Shown: positions 8,764 through 18,486, numbered from the stretch's first letter. The stretch: DNA of 64,000 nucleotides from Paenibacillus sp. PL2-23 (GCF_040834005.1 NZ_CP162129.1:5328501-5392500), one strand, 5' to 3'. The notes: generated from the letters alone by a model not told the origin. Made by a program: numbers and translations.

Positions 8764-11067
8764 TCAAATTTTAACAGGATTGATCTTCCGGAACACAACG
8801 CGCTGCGTCGTCCCCTTCAAGCCCTCCCGCTTCACAGACAAGCAGACCGCAGGCTGCAAGCCAATAACCGTAATAGACTCGCTGCAGCTCTCTACCGCAT
8901 CGACGGCCAGATGAAGCTTAAGCTCTATGCTTCCCTCTTCCGTCTGCGTCGGGTCTGCGATGAACAATTCCAGCAGCTCCTCACTCTCCTTCAACAGAAT
9001 TGAAGCGCGACTGTCGCAGCTGAGCACGCCAGCCTTCTTCCAACCTCCTTCCCAGAAGTGTACGGCGAACAACCCCTTGCTGGCATCCGACACCGCATGA
9101 ATGTCGCGGGTTAAGGCTGCCACTTCAAGATCCGGGTTATCGGCGTAGGCGGCAACCTGCCCCGGGCTTCTTCCCGGCAGCAGCAGATAGGCATACGCAT
9201 CCTCCTTCTCACGGGTATCATGCTCCAGCCAAGCCGTCATATAATGCTGGGTCAATGTCTCATCGGAGCCCTTGGCGCTAATATCGCTCCAGCGTCCCGA
9301 CCTTTCCTCGCGAAGCAGCTTGAGCGTGGCCGCCCTCGGGAATACATATCCCATGTCCGCTCCCGGGACGTTTCCGGACAGATGCATCCAGCGAGGCCGA
9401 AGCGTACGGACGTCTCCGTCACCTATGAGCTCCTCACAGCCTTCCTCTGTCTCCGCCACAATGCGGTTGTTCCCTTCCCGGTTCAGCTTCCGATTGTCTA
9501 CAATCGTCTCAACCACCGGCACCTGCGAGCCCTCCAGCACGGTACCCACTGCCGCGATGACATCCCCCAGCATGAACCATGACTTCCGGGCGTGGAACTC
9601 CCCAGGCTCCAGCAGCTCCATCCCAACAAGGCCATATTGTGCTCCGTCAGCGGCTCCTCCGACAAATTCGCCCGCGATCGACCTGCCTAGCCCGAAGCCC
9701 TTGTCACGGGGCATATGGCTTACGGTTGTGCCGGGCAGACGATTCGGGTCCACAGTCGCCCAGAAGCCGTCGCTGAATTGCGTCAGATCGGCATTATACA
9801 GATAAGTCATGCCATGCGCCGTATACCAGCCCTTCAGATTCTCGCCGTTAATGGATTCATAGCTGCCTGTTCGGCCCGAGAACATGCTCACCGCAACGGC
9901 ATACCCCTTACCCCTCGCCACAGCCCGGTCCATACGGGCGTACACGCGACATAACGCAGCCTCCTCCGCAGGCTTCACCTTGTCGTCTCGCAGCACGGCC
10001 CTGGCCAGCACCGCGATAGCCAGTGGAGCCTCCGCCACCATATTCCGGCACGTGTTGTCCAACATCCATCGCTTCGCCTTCCCCTTCAGCCATGCCGATC
10101 GCTGGGCTGACACCACCTCCGCCAGCTGCAAGGCTGCGCCGATGATCGTCTGGCCGCCAGAGTGGCTGTCAGGAAAGCTTCGGGAAATTTCCCTGCCCCT
10201 TACCATATCCATCATAAGGCCGCGGAAGATGAAGGGATCGAAGGCTTGATCCAGCCATTCCACCATCGTGTGGGTATGCTCAGTAGCCATTTCCCAGTGC
10301 GTTCCGCGCAGGATGTAAGCGAGCTCCGCCAATTCCTTCAGCAGCGACTTGCCATAACCGCCGGTATACGAGAATTTTTTATGCTGAATAAACGAGCCGT
10401 CCGCATAGAAGCCGTCGCCGGAGGCGGCCAGCTCGAATACGGGAGACAGAGCGTCGCGAGCCTCGGCGATTCCTCTTGCGTCCTCAAGCAGCAGCGCACG
10501 GAACAAATAAGCGCGGCACTTCCACACCCGATTCGCTCCCGTAGAGGTGTACGGCTCCGCCAGATCCGCAGTCCGCATCAGGTACGGGTTCGGGATAAAT
10601 CTCGCAATGGGCTCCAGGTATGCGGCCAGCCTCTCCTGCGGGAGACGCTCTCGCATCAGGCAAAGCGTATTGGTCAGAAGCAGAGGAGATCCGATCTCCC
10701 AATACCACCAATTGCCGTAGGTCGCCGTTCGTTCGTTGTAACGATGGGCATACATCCACTCCAGCCCTAGCAACACGTTGCGTCCAAGAGCTTCATCCTG
10801 GTAGAGCGGCGAGCCCGGCGTCTCATGCGCGAGAGCCATCTCCAGCAGCCTGCTGTAATTCTCGTGCAGATCCGCCGCATTCGGAAGCTTCGGCACATCC
10901 TGCCACATCGCATCAAGGCTCCCCGTATCCATGGCTTGCGCGTGGGCGCGCGCGGCTTCAGCTATACGCTCAAGCTTGTCTCTAAAGTCGGGATCGGAAG
11001 GCTCAAAGGCGAGCTCCGAGCCTCCTGTCAGTACCGAACGCCATCGTGCCAGCAGCTTATCAAACAT
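8764..11067 (-). CDS. Polysaccharide lyase family 8 (hyaluronate/chondroitin/xanthan lyase-type)
   Basis: 767 residues. PL8 enzymes cleave uronic-acid-containing polysaccharides by beta-elimination. The four catalytic residues are present with the spacing of the pneumococcal hyaluronate lyase (N349, H399, Y408, R462): here N179 in TGANR, H229 in FIQHKKF, Y238 in TGGYG and R292 in RGREISR. An aromatic patch (NWWYWEIG) precedes them, as in the family. An alpha/alpha toroid (about 30-340) is followed by the super-sandwich beta domains. Unlike well-known PL8 enzymes there is no signal peptide: the protein begins MFDKLLARWRSVLTG. It overlaps the GH105 stop region by 8 bp, so the two are translationally coupled. 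The choice among hyaluronan, chondroitin and xanthan-type substrate is open. Confidence 0.92.
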   Translation of the reverse strand: MFDKLLARWRSVLTGGSELAFEPSDPDFRDKLERIAEAARAHAQAMDTGSLDAMWQDVPKLPNAADLHENYSRLLEMALAHETPGSPLYQDEALGRNVLLGLEWMYAHRYNERTATYGNWWYWEIGSPLLLTNTLCLMRERLPQERLAAYLEPIARFIPNPYLMRTADLAEPYTSTGANRVWKCRAYLFRALLLEDARGIAEARDALSPVFELAASGDGFYADGSFIQHKKFSYTGGYGKSLLKELAELAYILRGTHWEMATEHTHTMVEWLDQAFDPFIFRGLMMDMVRGREISRSFPDSHSGGQTIIGAALQLAEVVSAQRSAWLKGKAKRWMLDNTCRNMVAEAPLAIAVLARAVLRDDKVKPAEEAALCRVYARMDRAVARGKGYAVAVSMFSGRTGSYESINGENLKGWYTAHGMTYLYNADLTQFSDGFWATVDPNRLPGTTVSHMPRDKGFGLGRSIAGEFVGGAADGAQYGLVGMELLEPGEFHARKSWFMLGDVIAAVGTVLEGSQVPVVETIVDNRKLNREGNNRIVAETEEGCEELIGDGDVRTLRPRWMHLSGNVPGADMGYVFPRAATLKLLREERSGRWSDISAKGSDETLTQHYMTAWLEHDTREKEDAYAYLLLPGRSPGQVAAYADNPDLEVAALTRDIHAVSDASKGLFAVHFWEGGWKKAGVLSCDSRASILLKESEELLELFIADPTQTEEGSIELKLHLAVDAVESCSESITVIGLQPAVCLSVKREGLKGTTQRVVFRKINPVKI

Positions 11068-12124
11068 GGGCAGTCTCCTGCAGCTTCCCGCCGGGCAGCA
11101 GCGATTCGCTGAGCAGCATCAATGGAATGCCGTACGCATACAGCGTCTCGGTATACGGAACCTGGAGATAGCCCTCTCTCCCCTGGCAATCCGTTCCCCC
11201 TGAAGCCCTCTGCGGGATGATGTTCTGGGATAGCTGAGCGGATAACGCCTCAGCGGTCTCCCTGCCCCATGCCTCAAAGCGTTCATCCAGCACGCCGAGC
11301 CTTGCTCCCTTCAGAGCAGCATACGCGAACAGCTCCGTGGCCGTCGATTCAGAATACGCGTCCTCCACAACGAGCAGCGTGCGAAGCGTGCCGTCCGGCA
11401 GACGCAGACCATAGGCTCTCTCCATCAGTCGACGGAACACCTGGGTATATGGGGAGTTATCGACTTGGGACGCCAGCTCGTGCTCCAGCAGCTCCACCAG
11501 GCTTGCCGCCGCCCAGCCGTTGCCTCTTCCCCAGAATTCGCCCAGCGGCTTGCCGCTGACGCAATGATACCCGTGGTAGAACAGCTCGGCTTCTTGATCG
11601 AATTGGCAGCGAATATGAATGTCGAACTGCTCTCTTGCCGCCCGAAGCAGCTCCTCATTGCCCTTATACGCTCCGTACCGAAGCATGAACAAGCAGGCCA
11701 TGAACAGCGAGTCGATCCACAGCTGATTCTTGTAATCCTCCAGCCCGCCTTCACTCCATACATGAGCGAAGCCGCCGTTGCTTGTCTTCAGCGCCGTGCG
11801 CAGGCACCAATCGACATATTCCTCGCACACCTCTTCATACTGTCGATCCCCTGTTTCCTGCAGCAGCAGCAGGGCAACGTTCGCGGATATAACGGTGTTG
11901 ACCGAGCCGGACTTGCGGCGCGGCGCGTTCCGGTCGTACCATTCACGAAGAAACCGGAGGTATTGCTCCTGATGAGTAGCTTCATACGCCTTGATGATCC
12001 CGAACAGACATACGCCCGAGTTCCATTCCCAATGCTCCATATTCAGCCGCCATACATCCGACTGAATACCTTCGACTCTGTGCAGCAATTGTTCCATTAG
12101 CAGCGCCGGATTGTTCCTTGTCAT
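11060..12124 (-). CDS. GH105 unsaturated rhamnogalacturonyl/uronyl hydrolase
   Basis: 354 residues, typical of GH105 (YteR/YesR group), alpha6/alpha6-barrel hydrolases that remove unsaturated uronic acid from oligosaccharides. The catalytic aspartate lies in QLWIDSLFMA (D138, equivalent to D143 of YteR). The family motifs WEWNSGVCLFG and FWGRGNGWAAASL are present. No signal peptide is seen, so it is cytoplasmic. It precedes and overlaps the PL8 gene and follows the binding-protein gene after a strong hairpin. Having both GH88 and GH105 enzymes in one locus suggests two differently linked unsaturated products, or sequential debranching. Confidence 0.9.
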   Translation of the reverse strand: MTRNNPALLMEQLLHRVEGIQSDVWRLNMEHWEWNSGVCLFGIIKAYEATHQEQYLRFLREWYDRNAPRRKSGSVNTVISANVALLLLQETGDRQYEEVCEEYVDWCLRTALKTSNGGFAHVWSEGGLEDYKNQLWIDSLFMACLFMLRYGAYKGNEELLRAAREQFDIHIRCQFDQEAELFYHGYHCVSGKPLGEFWGRGNGWAAASLVELLEHELASQVDNSPYTQVFRRLMERAYGLRLPDGTLRTLLVVEDAYSESTATELFAYAALKGARLGVLDERFEAWGRETAEALSAQLSQNIIPQRASGGTDCQGREGYLQVPYTETLYAYGIPLMLLSESLLPGGKLQETAHV

Positions 12125-12168
12125 CTGTCCGTACTCCTCTCACGATGTCTTTCTTCCACCTAGTCGAG

Positions 12169-12196
12169 CAGGTTTAGGCGAATTCGCCTAAACCTG
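12169..12196. promoter_or_regulatory. 28-bp perfect palindrome / intercistronic hairpin
   Basis: A perfect dyad with 14-bp arms centred on GAATTC (arm CAGGTTTAGGCGAA). It lies between the solute-binding-protein stop codon and the GH105 start in one operon. There is no T-run, so it is more likely an mRNA-stabilising or processing hairpin, protecting the abundant binding-protein message, than a full terminator. A protein operator is an alternative. Confidence 0.7.
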
Positions 12197-12218
12197 TCTC
12201 TCCCGCGTATTGCAAGTG

Positions 12219-13775
12219 TTACTTCGTCTTCTGATATTGCTCGTTCAATTCCTCGATCACAGCGTTGCCGCCGGCATTGCGCCACTTCTCGACCTCAGCT
12301 TGGTAACCGGCCGCGTCAATATGGCCCATCACGTATTTCACCATCATGTCATAACGCATGCTGTCCAGCTGCTGGCCTTGCTTCGTATAGGTGTCAGAAT
12401 CGAATGGCTGCGCCAAATCGTATACAGCAACCTTCTCATTAGCCTCCTTGAGGTCAGCAACCTTCTGTTGGATCGGCAGCAGACCGCCAGGAGGCGTCAA
12501 ATTCATGGCTACCTTCACCTGCAGCTGCTTGTAATCCAGCAGCTGCTTCTGCAGCAATTCGTTGTCCGTAATCAGTGCCTTGCCGTCTTCCACCTTATAA
12601 TGCGTGCCTTCAATGCCATACTCCAGAAGATTCTGCATCTCCTTGTCATTCATCTGATCCATGAACTTCAGCACCTTGTGCAATTCCTCTTCGTTAGGTA
12701 CGGATTTCTTCGGAATCATGTAGACGCCCAGATAACCGCTGCCCGCTCTAGCCCGTGGACCGAAGCCCGCTTCCAGCGTGCTGAAGGCATCCAGCACCGC
12801 TTCCGGCTTCGTCTTGCCGCTGGCTACCCATGCAGCCGGGTTGTTCAGGGAGCTCAGCATGGAGCCGCCTTCACCAGCCAAGAACATCTCGTTTGCTTTG
12901 GAGTTGGCCACAACCGCGAAGTCCTGATTGATCAGCTTGTCGTCATACAGCTTCTTCATGAAGTTCAGAGCGGTCATGTATTCTTCTGTTACAAAGTCCG
13001 GAGTCAGGTTGCCCGACTCGTCCTCGCCCCAGATGTTCGGAGAGCCGAACCAGTTCGCAATAATGCGGAACATGCTCAGGTAATCCTCTTTCCAATAGAT
13101 GAGGCCGTATGTGTCGTCCTTGCCATTCTGATCCGGGTCCTTCTCTTTAAACGCTTTCAGCATCTCGTAGAACTCATCCGGTGTTGTCGGCTCTGTCATA
13201 CCGAGCTGGTCCAGCCAGTCCTTGCGGTATGTCACGCCAACCTGAGCAGGCGCGGAGTGCTTATACACGGCATACACCTTGCCGTCGATGCCCAGGTTAC
13301 GAAGAATGCCCTCGTTCGCTTGGCTGAGATTCGGGTAATCCTTCAAATAAGGACCAATCTCCCAGAATGCGCCCGCCTTCACAGCATTCAGAATGCTGGA
13401 GGACTTCATGCTCTTGACGTACATGAGATCCGGCATTTCGCCGGAAGCCATCATCAGGTTCGTTTTCTCATCATACGTGTCCTGAGGCACCCAAGTAATG
13501 TCCAGCTTCGTATTCGTATGCTCCTCGATCGCCTTCTGGAAGGCATTGTCCTTCTCTGGGTTGTCCGGGCTCAAGCTCAGCACCATCAGCTTCATAGCAT
13601 AAGGCTCGGCTGGTGCATCCTCCTTTGGTGCATTGCCCGCGTTCGCGGATGGTGAAGGGGAGCTTTGCTCCGGAGCGGCATTATTGCCCGCGCACCCAGC
13701 GAGAAGGCTGGCAGCCAGAAACATCGTACAAGCTGGAGCAAGCAGACCTTTCCACTTCCGTTTCTTTGTCGACAT
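12219..13775 (-). CDS. Extracellular sugar-binding lipoprotein of Lpl-type ABC importer
   Basis: 518 residues. The N-terminus is a lipoprotein signal peptide with lipobox LLAGC (C28), followed by a low-complexity Ser/Pro/Asn linker. The mature domain resembles the LplA/YtcQ group of solute-binding proteins (EEHTNTKLDITWV near the start, a conserved DPDQNGKDDTYG segment in the middle), whose members often bind oligosaccharides, including uronic ones. It is third in the operon after two permease genes; the ATPase is missing, as usual for systems that share an MsmX-type ATPase. The start has GGGAGG upstream. Confidence 0.92.
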   Translation of the reverse strand: MSTKKRKWKGLLAPACTMFLAASLLAGCAGNNAAPEQSSPSPSANAGNAPKEDAPAEPYAMKLMVLSLSPDNPEKDNAFQKAIEEHTNTKLDITWVPQDTYDEKTNLMMASGEMPDLMYVKSMKSSSILNAVKAGAFWEIGPYLKDYPNLSQANEGILRNLGIDGKVYAVYKHSAPAQVGVTYRKDWLDQLGMTEPTTPDEFYEMLKAFKEKDPDQNGKDDTYGLIYWKEDYLSMFRIIANWFGSPNIWGEDESGNLTPDFVTEEYMTALNFMKKLYDDKLINQDFAVVANSKANEMFLAGEGGSMLSSLNNPAAWVASGKTKPEAVLDAFSTLEAGFGPRARAGSGYLGVYMIPKKSVPNEEELHKVLKFMDQMNDKEMQNLLEYGIEGTHYKVEDGKALITDNELLQKQLLDYKQLQVKVAMNLTPPGGLLPIQQKVADLKEANEKVAVYDLAQPFDSDTYTKQGQQLDSMRYDMMVKYVMGHIDAAGYQAEVEKWRNAGGNAVIEELNEQYQKTK

Positions 13776-13819
13776 TGAATAAATCCTCCCTTTTATCTCT
13801 TATCTATTATCCAACCGCC

Positions 13820-13842
13820 GGCATGCCTGCATACAGCATGCC
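13820..13842. promoter_or_regulatory. Small intercistronic hairpin before the binding-protein gene
   Basis: Arms GGCATGC and GCATGCC are separated by 9 nt, in the 98-bp gap between the permease stop and the binding-protein start. No T-run follows in the minus direction. A possible mRNA processing or stability element; weak evidence. Confidence 0.35.
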
Positions 13843-13873
13843 TGGCAGATTGTACCGATGTTGCCTTGCGGAA

Positions 13874-14752
13874 TCAGCCCTTCATAGAGCCTAACATAAT
13901 GCCTTTGACAAAATATTTTTGCAGGAACGGATAGACCAGCAGGATCGGCAGCGTTGCCGCCACGATAACCGCCATCTTGATGGACGATGACAGATTGGCG
14001 ACGGCTGATGCGTTGAAGTCATCATTGGTGCCCAGCTGCTCGGATAAGATGACGATCTGGCGAAGCACCACCTGAATCGGACGCATATCCGCATCGTTAA
14101 TATAAATAATGGCGTTGAAGAACGTGTTCCAGTGTCCCACCGCATAGAACAGGGTGAACGTCGCGATGACCGGCATGGACAATGGAATGACGATTTTCAC
14201 CAAGATGCCCAGATCGCTTGCACCGTCAATCTTCGCGGATTCCTCCAGACCAGGCGGAAGCTGCTGGAAGAAGTTCTTAATAATAATCATATTGAAGGCG
14301 CTGATCGCTCCCGGAAGCAGCAGAGACCAGTACGTATCTATCAAATGAAGCTCCTTCACGACGAGATAGGTCGGAATCATGCCGCCTTGGAACAGCATCG
14401 AGAAGATGACGAGCAGCATAATCGTACGCCTGCCGAGCAGCTCCTTCTTCGCCAGACTGTAGGCCATCGTCAGCGTAAAGATCAGATTGACGATCGTCCC
14501 CGCTACTGTAATGTACACCGTAACGAGCAAGCTTCGGGGAACCGAGTCCATAGCGAACAGGTATTTATAAGCATCCAGCGTTAAGCCTCTTGGCCACAGA
14601 ATAAACTCCTTGGCACCGTAATCTTGAGCTGTAGACAGCGACACCGCGATAATGTGTATGAAGGGCAGCACGGTGACCAGGGCAAAGGCGGTAAGGAAAA
14701 TATAGTTAAAGCTGTCGAACAGCACGCCGCCCAACGTTTTTTTTCTCAGCAT
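13874..14752 (-). CDS. Sugar ABC transporter permease, LplC/YtcP type
   Basis: 292 residues with six predicted transmembrane segments and the inner-membrane EAA loop EESAKIDGASDLGILVKIV, which docks the ATPase. The C-terminus FVKGIMLGSMKG is typical of the LplC/YtcP subgroup. It follows its partner permease by 23 bp and precedes the binding-protein gene, in a classical permease-permease-binding protein order. Confidence 0.93.
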   Translation of the reverse strand: MLRKKTLGGVLFDSFNYIFLTAFALVTVLPFIHIIAVSLSTAQDYGAKEFILWPRGLTLDAYKYLFAMDSVPRSLLVTVYITVAGTIVNLIFTLTMAYSLAKKELLGRRTIMLLVIFSMLFQGGMIPTYLVVKELHLIDTYWSLLLPGAISAFNMIIIKNFFQQLPPGLEESAKIDGASDLGILVKIVIPLSMPVIATFTLFYAVGHWNTFFNAIIYINDADMRPIQVVLRQIVILSEQLGTNDDFNASAVANLSSSIKMAVIVAATLPILLVYPFLQKYFVKGIMLGSMKG

Positions 14753-14775
14753 CCGTTATTGGCCTCCTCTCTCCA

Positions 14776-15747
14776 TTAATACAGACTTTCTTGACCGGCC
14801 CGCTTAGCAGCGTGATTCGCGCCCAATACAAGCGCAAGTCCGATCAACGATTTGAACAACCCTACCGCGGTACTGTAGCTGTATTGCCCTTGCGCGAGAC
14901 CGACGGTGTAGACATAGGTATCGAATACCTCGCCGACGCTTCGGTTCATCGGGTTCAGCAGCAGGAAGACATGTTCAAAGCCTGTATCAAGGAAGTCGCC
15001 AAGTCTGAGAATCAGCAAAATAATAATCGTGCTGCGAATGGCCGGGAACGTAATATGCCACATCTTCTGCCAGCGATTCGCTCCGTCAATGGTCGCCGCC
15101 TCGTATTGCTCCGTATCGACGCCGGCAAGCGCGGCAAGGAACAGGATGGTGCCCCAGCCGGTTTCCTTCCACAAAATTTGGCCGATAAACACGGAGCGGA
15201 ACCAATCAGCGCTGATGAGGAAGTTAATCTTCTCTCCTCCGATGGATGCGATCCACTCGTTAATGACGCCGCCCTCGGTTGTGAACAGTACATAAGTAAT
15301 CGCTACCACAACGACCCACGACATAAAGTGAGGGATATAAACCATCGTCTGAACAAACCGCTTGAACACCTGCTTGCGAAGCTCGTTCAGCATCAAAGCG
15401 ATAATGATGGGCGCCGGGAAGAAGAAGACGAGCTTATACAACCCGATCAGCGCGGTATTGCGCAGCAGCACCCAAAAATCGGGGTCGCCGAACAGCCGCT
15501 CAAAGTGCGCCCAGCCTACCCACGGGCTGTCCATTACCCCAAGGAATGGATTGTAGTCCTGGAACGCGATGACGATTCCCCACATGGGCAAATACTTAAA
15601 TAAGAGAAAATACAGCAGTCCGGGGAACAACAGTATATATAACCATCTATCCCTCACGAGCCTGCGGATTTTCTGATAACTCATGAGCTGTCTCTGCATC
15701 CTGTTGATCATCTTGGATGAGCCCGCGTTCGTAATGATGTCTTTCAT
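14776..15747 (-). CDS. Sugar ABC transporter permease, LplB type
   Basis: 323 residues, six transmembrane segments starting at about residue 35, with EAA motif YEAATIDGANRWQKMWHI and the LplB-typical C-terminus with KRAGQESLY. It is the first gene of the long saccharide operon. AAGGAGG lies about 15 bases before the ATG, slightly long; no better start is seen. Its promoter should lie in the 210-bp gap below the regulator gene. Confidence 0.92.
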   Translation of the reverse strand: MKDIITNAGSSKMINRMQRQLMSYQKIRRLVRDRWLYILLFPGLLYFLLFKYLPMWGIVIAFQDYNPFLGVMDSPWVGWAHFERLFGDPDFWVLLRNTALIGLYKLVFFFPAPIIIALMLNELRKQVFKRFVQTMVYIPHFMSWVVVVAITYVLFTTEGGVINEWIASIGGEKINFLISADWFRSVFIGQILWKETGWGTILFLAALAGVDTEQYEAATIDGANRWQKMWHITFPAIRSTIIILLILRLGDFLDTGFEHVFLLLNPMNRSVGEVFDTYVYTVGLAQGQYSYSTAVGLFKSLIGLALVLGANHAAKRAGQESLY

Positions 15748-15932
15748 GACGGCGAATTTCGGCCTCCTTCTGGTTCGTTTGATCCCAATGTACCATCAGG
15801 TCCGATTACCGTATATAATCATATCCCCGCCTGTCGGAATGCCTTGGAATCAGCGAATTGCGGGGTGTCATTACAGGCAATAATCAAGGTGTAGACTGTT
15901 CCGAGCGGTCCATTCAACGAGATGATTGTGGT

Positions 15933-15965
15933 AAAAAAACCTCCTGAAAACCGGGTCTCAGGAGG
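15933..15965 (-). terminator. Terminator of the first AraC-type membrane regulator
   Basis: The stem CCTCCTGA/TCAGGAGG, with a 10-nt loop, is followed in the minus direction by a run of seven T's (AAAAAAA on the plus strand). The regulator's stop codon is within the stem. Confidence 0.8.
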
Positions 15966-18246
15966 CATTGTCCGCATTATGGCGTTCCTTTCTATATTTC
16001 CCGGGCGATACGCCCTCCATCTTCTTGAAGTACCGGATAAAGTTCTGCGAGTTATTGTACCGCAATCGCTCCGCGATCTCCGTAATGGTCATATCGGAGC
16101 CCTCCAGCCATTCCTTCGCCACCTTCAGGCGATGCTGCGCCAGGTATTCGCTGAAGCTGATGCCAGCCTCCTTCCGCAGGATGCGCCAAATGTAGCTGGG
16201 GTGGTAATGAAGACGGGCTGCGCAATCCTCCAGCGTCAGATCCGTGTCGTACTCCTCATGTATGATCCGTATGATCTCGTCGGAGATGGATTTGTACTTC
16301 TCGCCTCTTCGCTCATCCAGTAGCCGGATCGCCGGAGCGATAACCGTGTCGCGGAACCACTCCCCAATCTCTCGCTTGCTGGTCAGCTCGAACAGCTGAT
16401 CAATAATGGACTTGCCCTCCAGCTCCTTCCAGCGAAACGGCTCTCCGGAATCGTCTACAATACGCATAATCCCCGTCAGCAGCCGGACCATGGAGAGCTG
16501 ATACTCGTCCAGCCTCATCTCGCTTCTGAACACATCCTCCAGCCATTCCTCCAGCAGTATATCGGCTTGTTCCTTATCCGTCTCCTTGACGGCATCCAGC
16601 AGCCGATTCTCGAGCTGCTCCGGATACGAGGCTTTGCCGCCGCCTGATTCCATATCCTTAATGAAGAGAATCGACTCATGTCCCAGCTTCATGCGGTACT
16701 TGAGCGCCTCCACGCTCTCCCTGTAAGCCTGGGGCAGCTGGTCGTAGGAGGCGCATACCTTGCTAATGCCAATGCTGACCTTCAGCTTCAAATAATGCTT
16801 GATCGCCTTCTGAATGCTCTCCGCCTGCGCGTACAGCTCCTTCACGAACAACGCCTCGGAGTCATGGCAGCCTCCCCGTATCACAATAACGCCATGCCCC
16901 GTCACCATACAGGCATGCAGAGCGTTCTCCGGGGCCAGCTCATTCACGATATTTTTCATCGCGAACAGCATCAAGTCCCTGTCCTTCTCCTCGTATACGG
17001 TACCCTCCAGCGTATCAATCTGTATCGCCAGCACACATTTCTGCGTCCAGCCTTCCGTATAGCCGAACAAGCGCAGGCGCTCCTCGATTTCTCTCCGGGG
17101 AATTTCACCGCGCAGCAGCTTCAGCACAAAAAAGTCGTTGAGCTGCTCCACCTGCCGGTCAAGCTGCTCCGTCAGCTGGCTTCGATTCATGTCCAGGCTG
17201 TGAATCCGCTCGCTAATAATGCGGAATTCATCCCCTCCCTTGGCGGGAGCCTCCGTCGCGCCCGTCATTCTTGCGGACAAATCATACAGGCTGCGAATGG
17301 GCCGGTACATCCGGAACGAACCCAGGAAGGAGATCAAGGTGGTAAGCAGCAGAGTGACGATACATATAATGAGCGTTAACCATCCAATGGCGCGCGCGTC
17401 GCTCGTAATCTCGTCGATGGATACAATGGACAAATAAGACCAGCCATTATAGCTGGAGCGAATATAGCTGATGCCGGATTTCTCTTGTCCCACATCAGCC
17501 TCTGTATAGCCCGCAGCGTAGCCTTGGCCTTGAATAGCCTTCATGAACGGGTATGCCGCCGCATCCTCCCCTGTCCGGAGGTCTGTATCGGAGACCAGCA
17601 CCCTGTACTGCTCATCCAGCACAACCACACTGCCGGAGCTCTGGTTCTTATAGATCTGCCGGCTAATATCCCTTGTAGAGGTGCGAACAACCAGCAGACC
17701 GGATGGCGAGCTGTCATTGAGCGGCACCTTAATGACCAGATTAATATGTCCAGGCGAGCCGCCTGCGAACGGCGCTCCCGCCTCGCTGATCCAGAGCAGC
17801 TGCTCCGGAAGCTGGGTATAATAAGCCAGCTCTTCCTGGCCGATCTGCGCCTCCATCCGTCCAAGGCCGTCATCGCTGACTGCCCAGCCCTGCCGGCTGC
17901 TGATCAGAATGGGATCGAAGGATTCCAGCTGCACCCCGGACAAGGTCGACAATTCCTTCATCAGATCCCCAACGATCTGGAAATCATCCGGAGTCAGACC
18001 TACATCAATATTGGCGTTCACCAGCGGAGAGTTGGCGAACCGCACAGCCGTATGCTCAACGGTCTTCAGCGCTTGCTCCACCGTCAACTGCGTCTGCTTC
18101 AGGCGCATCATATTCCCGTCATTCACCTTGTCTTGAATATCGGAGGCGGACTTGGAATAAGAGAAGACGCCAAGTATGGCGACCGGCAGCATGCTGAGCA
18201 GCAGCGTAAAAGCGATCAGCCGCTGCAAATAACCATTAAACCTCAT
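15958..18246 (-). CDS. Membrane-bound AraC-type regulator (YtdP/YesN-like), first copy
   Basis: 762 residues. The architecture is an N-terminal transmembrane helix (about 10-32), an extracellular Cache-like sensor (about 35-285), a second transmembrane helix (about 290-313), a HAMP-like linker, a central region of about 240 residues, and a C-terminal AraC DNA-binding domain (about 660-755) with LTLEDCAARLHYHPSYIWRI and FIRYFKKMEGVSPGKYRKER. Such one-component transmembrane regulators are typically encoded next to Lpl-type importers in Paenibacillus. This one is directly upstream of, and co-oriented with, the lplB-like gene, so it is the likely activator of that operon, sensing an extracellular saccharide or the loaded binding protein (inference). 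Confidence 0.9.
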   Translation of the reverse strand: MRFNGYLQRLIAFTLLLSMLPVAILGVFSYSKSASDIQDKVNDGNMMRLKQTQLTVEQALKTVEHTAVRFANSPLVNANIDVGLTPDDFQIVGDLMKELSTLSGVQLESFDPILISSRQGWAVSDDGLGRMEAQIGQEELAYYTQLPEQLLWISEAGAPFAGGSPGHINLVIKVPLNDSSPSGLLVVRTSTRDISRQIYKNQSSGSVVVLDEQYRVLVSDTDLRTGEDAAAYPFMKAIQGQGYAAGYTEADVGQEKSGISYIRSSYNGWSYLSIVSIDEITSDARAIGWLTLIICIVTLLLTTLISFLGSFRMYRPIRSLYDLSARMTGATEAPAKGGDEFRIISERIHSLDMNRSQLTEQLDRQVEQLNDFFVLKLLRGEIPRREIEERLRLFGYTEGWTQKCVLAIQIDTLEGTVYEEKDRDLMLFAMKNIVNELAPENALHACMVTGHGVIVIRGGCHDSEALFVKELYAQAESIQKAIKHYLKLKVSIGISKVCASYDQLPQAYRESVEALKYRMKLGHESILFIKDMESGGGKASYPEQLENRLLDAVKETDKEQADILLEEWLEDVFRSEMRLDEYQLSMVRLLTGIMRIVDDSGEPFRWKELEGKSIIDQLFELTSKREIGEWFRDTVIAPAIRLLDERRGEKYKSISDEIIRIIHEEYDTDLTLEDCAARLHYHPSYIWRILRKEAGISFSEYLAQHRLKVAKEWLEGSDMTITEIAERLRYNNSQNFIRYFKKMEGVSPGKYRKERHNADNAS

Positions 18247-18274
18247 CTAAACACATCCTTATTGATCACCATTA

Positions 18275-18288
18275 TGAAAGCGCTTGCG
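18275..18288. promoter_or_regulatory. Candidate cre site upstream of the first membrane regulator
   Basis: TGAAAGCGCTTGCG fits 13 of 14 positions of the CcpA cre consensus, with a palindromic AAGCGCTT core. It lies 29 bp upstream of the regulator start codon. Repression of the regulator by preferred carbon sources would shut down the operon it controls. Confidence 0.6.
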
Positions 18289-18401
18289 ATCCTGCAGGGG
18301 TTACCGTATCCCTTGCGCGTGACGCGAATACCATGCCCACCTTAGCATGAACACCTATAACGATCAATAATCATTACCTTGCATATACGCCCCAGGCACC
18401 A

Positions 18402-18450
18402 AGAGAAAAAGCCTTCAGACCCGTTCTGCTGGCGGATCTGAAGGCTTTCA
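18402..18450 (-). terminator. Intrinsic terminator of the second transporter/sulfatase operon
   Basis: A 12-bp stem (AAAGCCTTCAGA with TCTGAAGGCTTT) with a 17-nt loop, preceded on the plus strand by GAGAAAAA, giving T's at the end of minus-strand transcripts. It lies just after the second sulfatase gene. Confidence 0.88.
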
Positions 18451-18486
18451 CTTGCTTGAAGCTCTCGTTGCTAGGTGCACCGCCAA

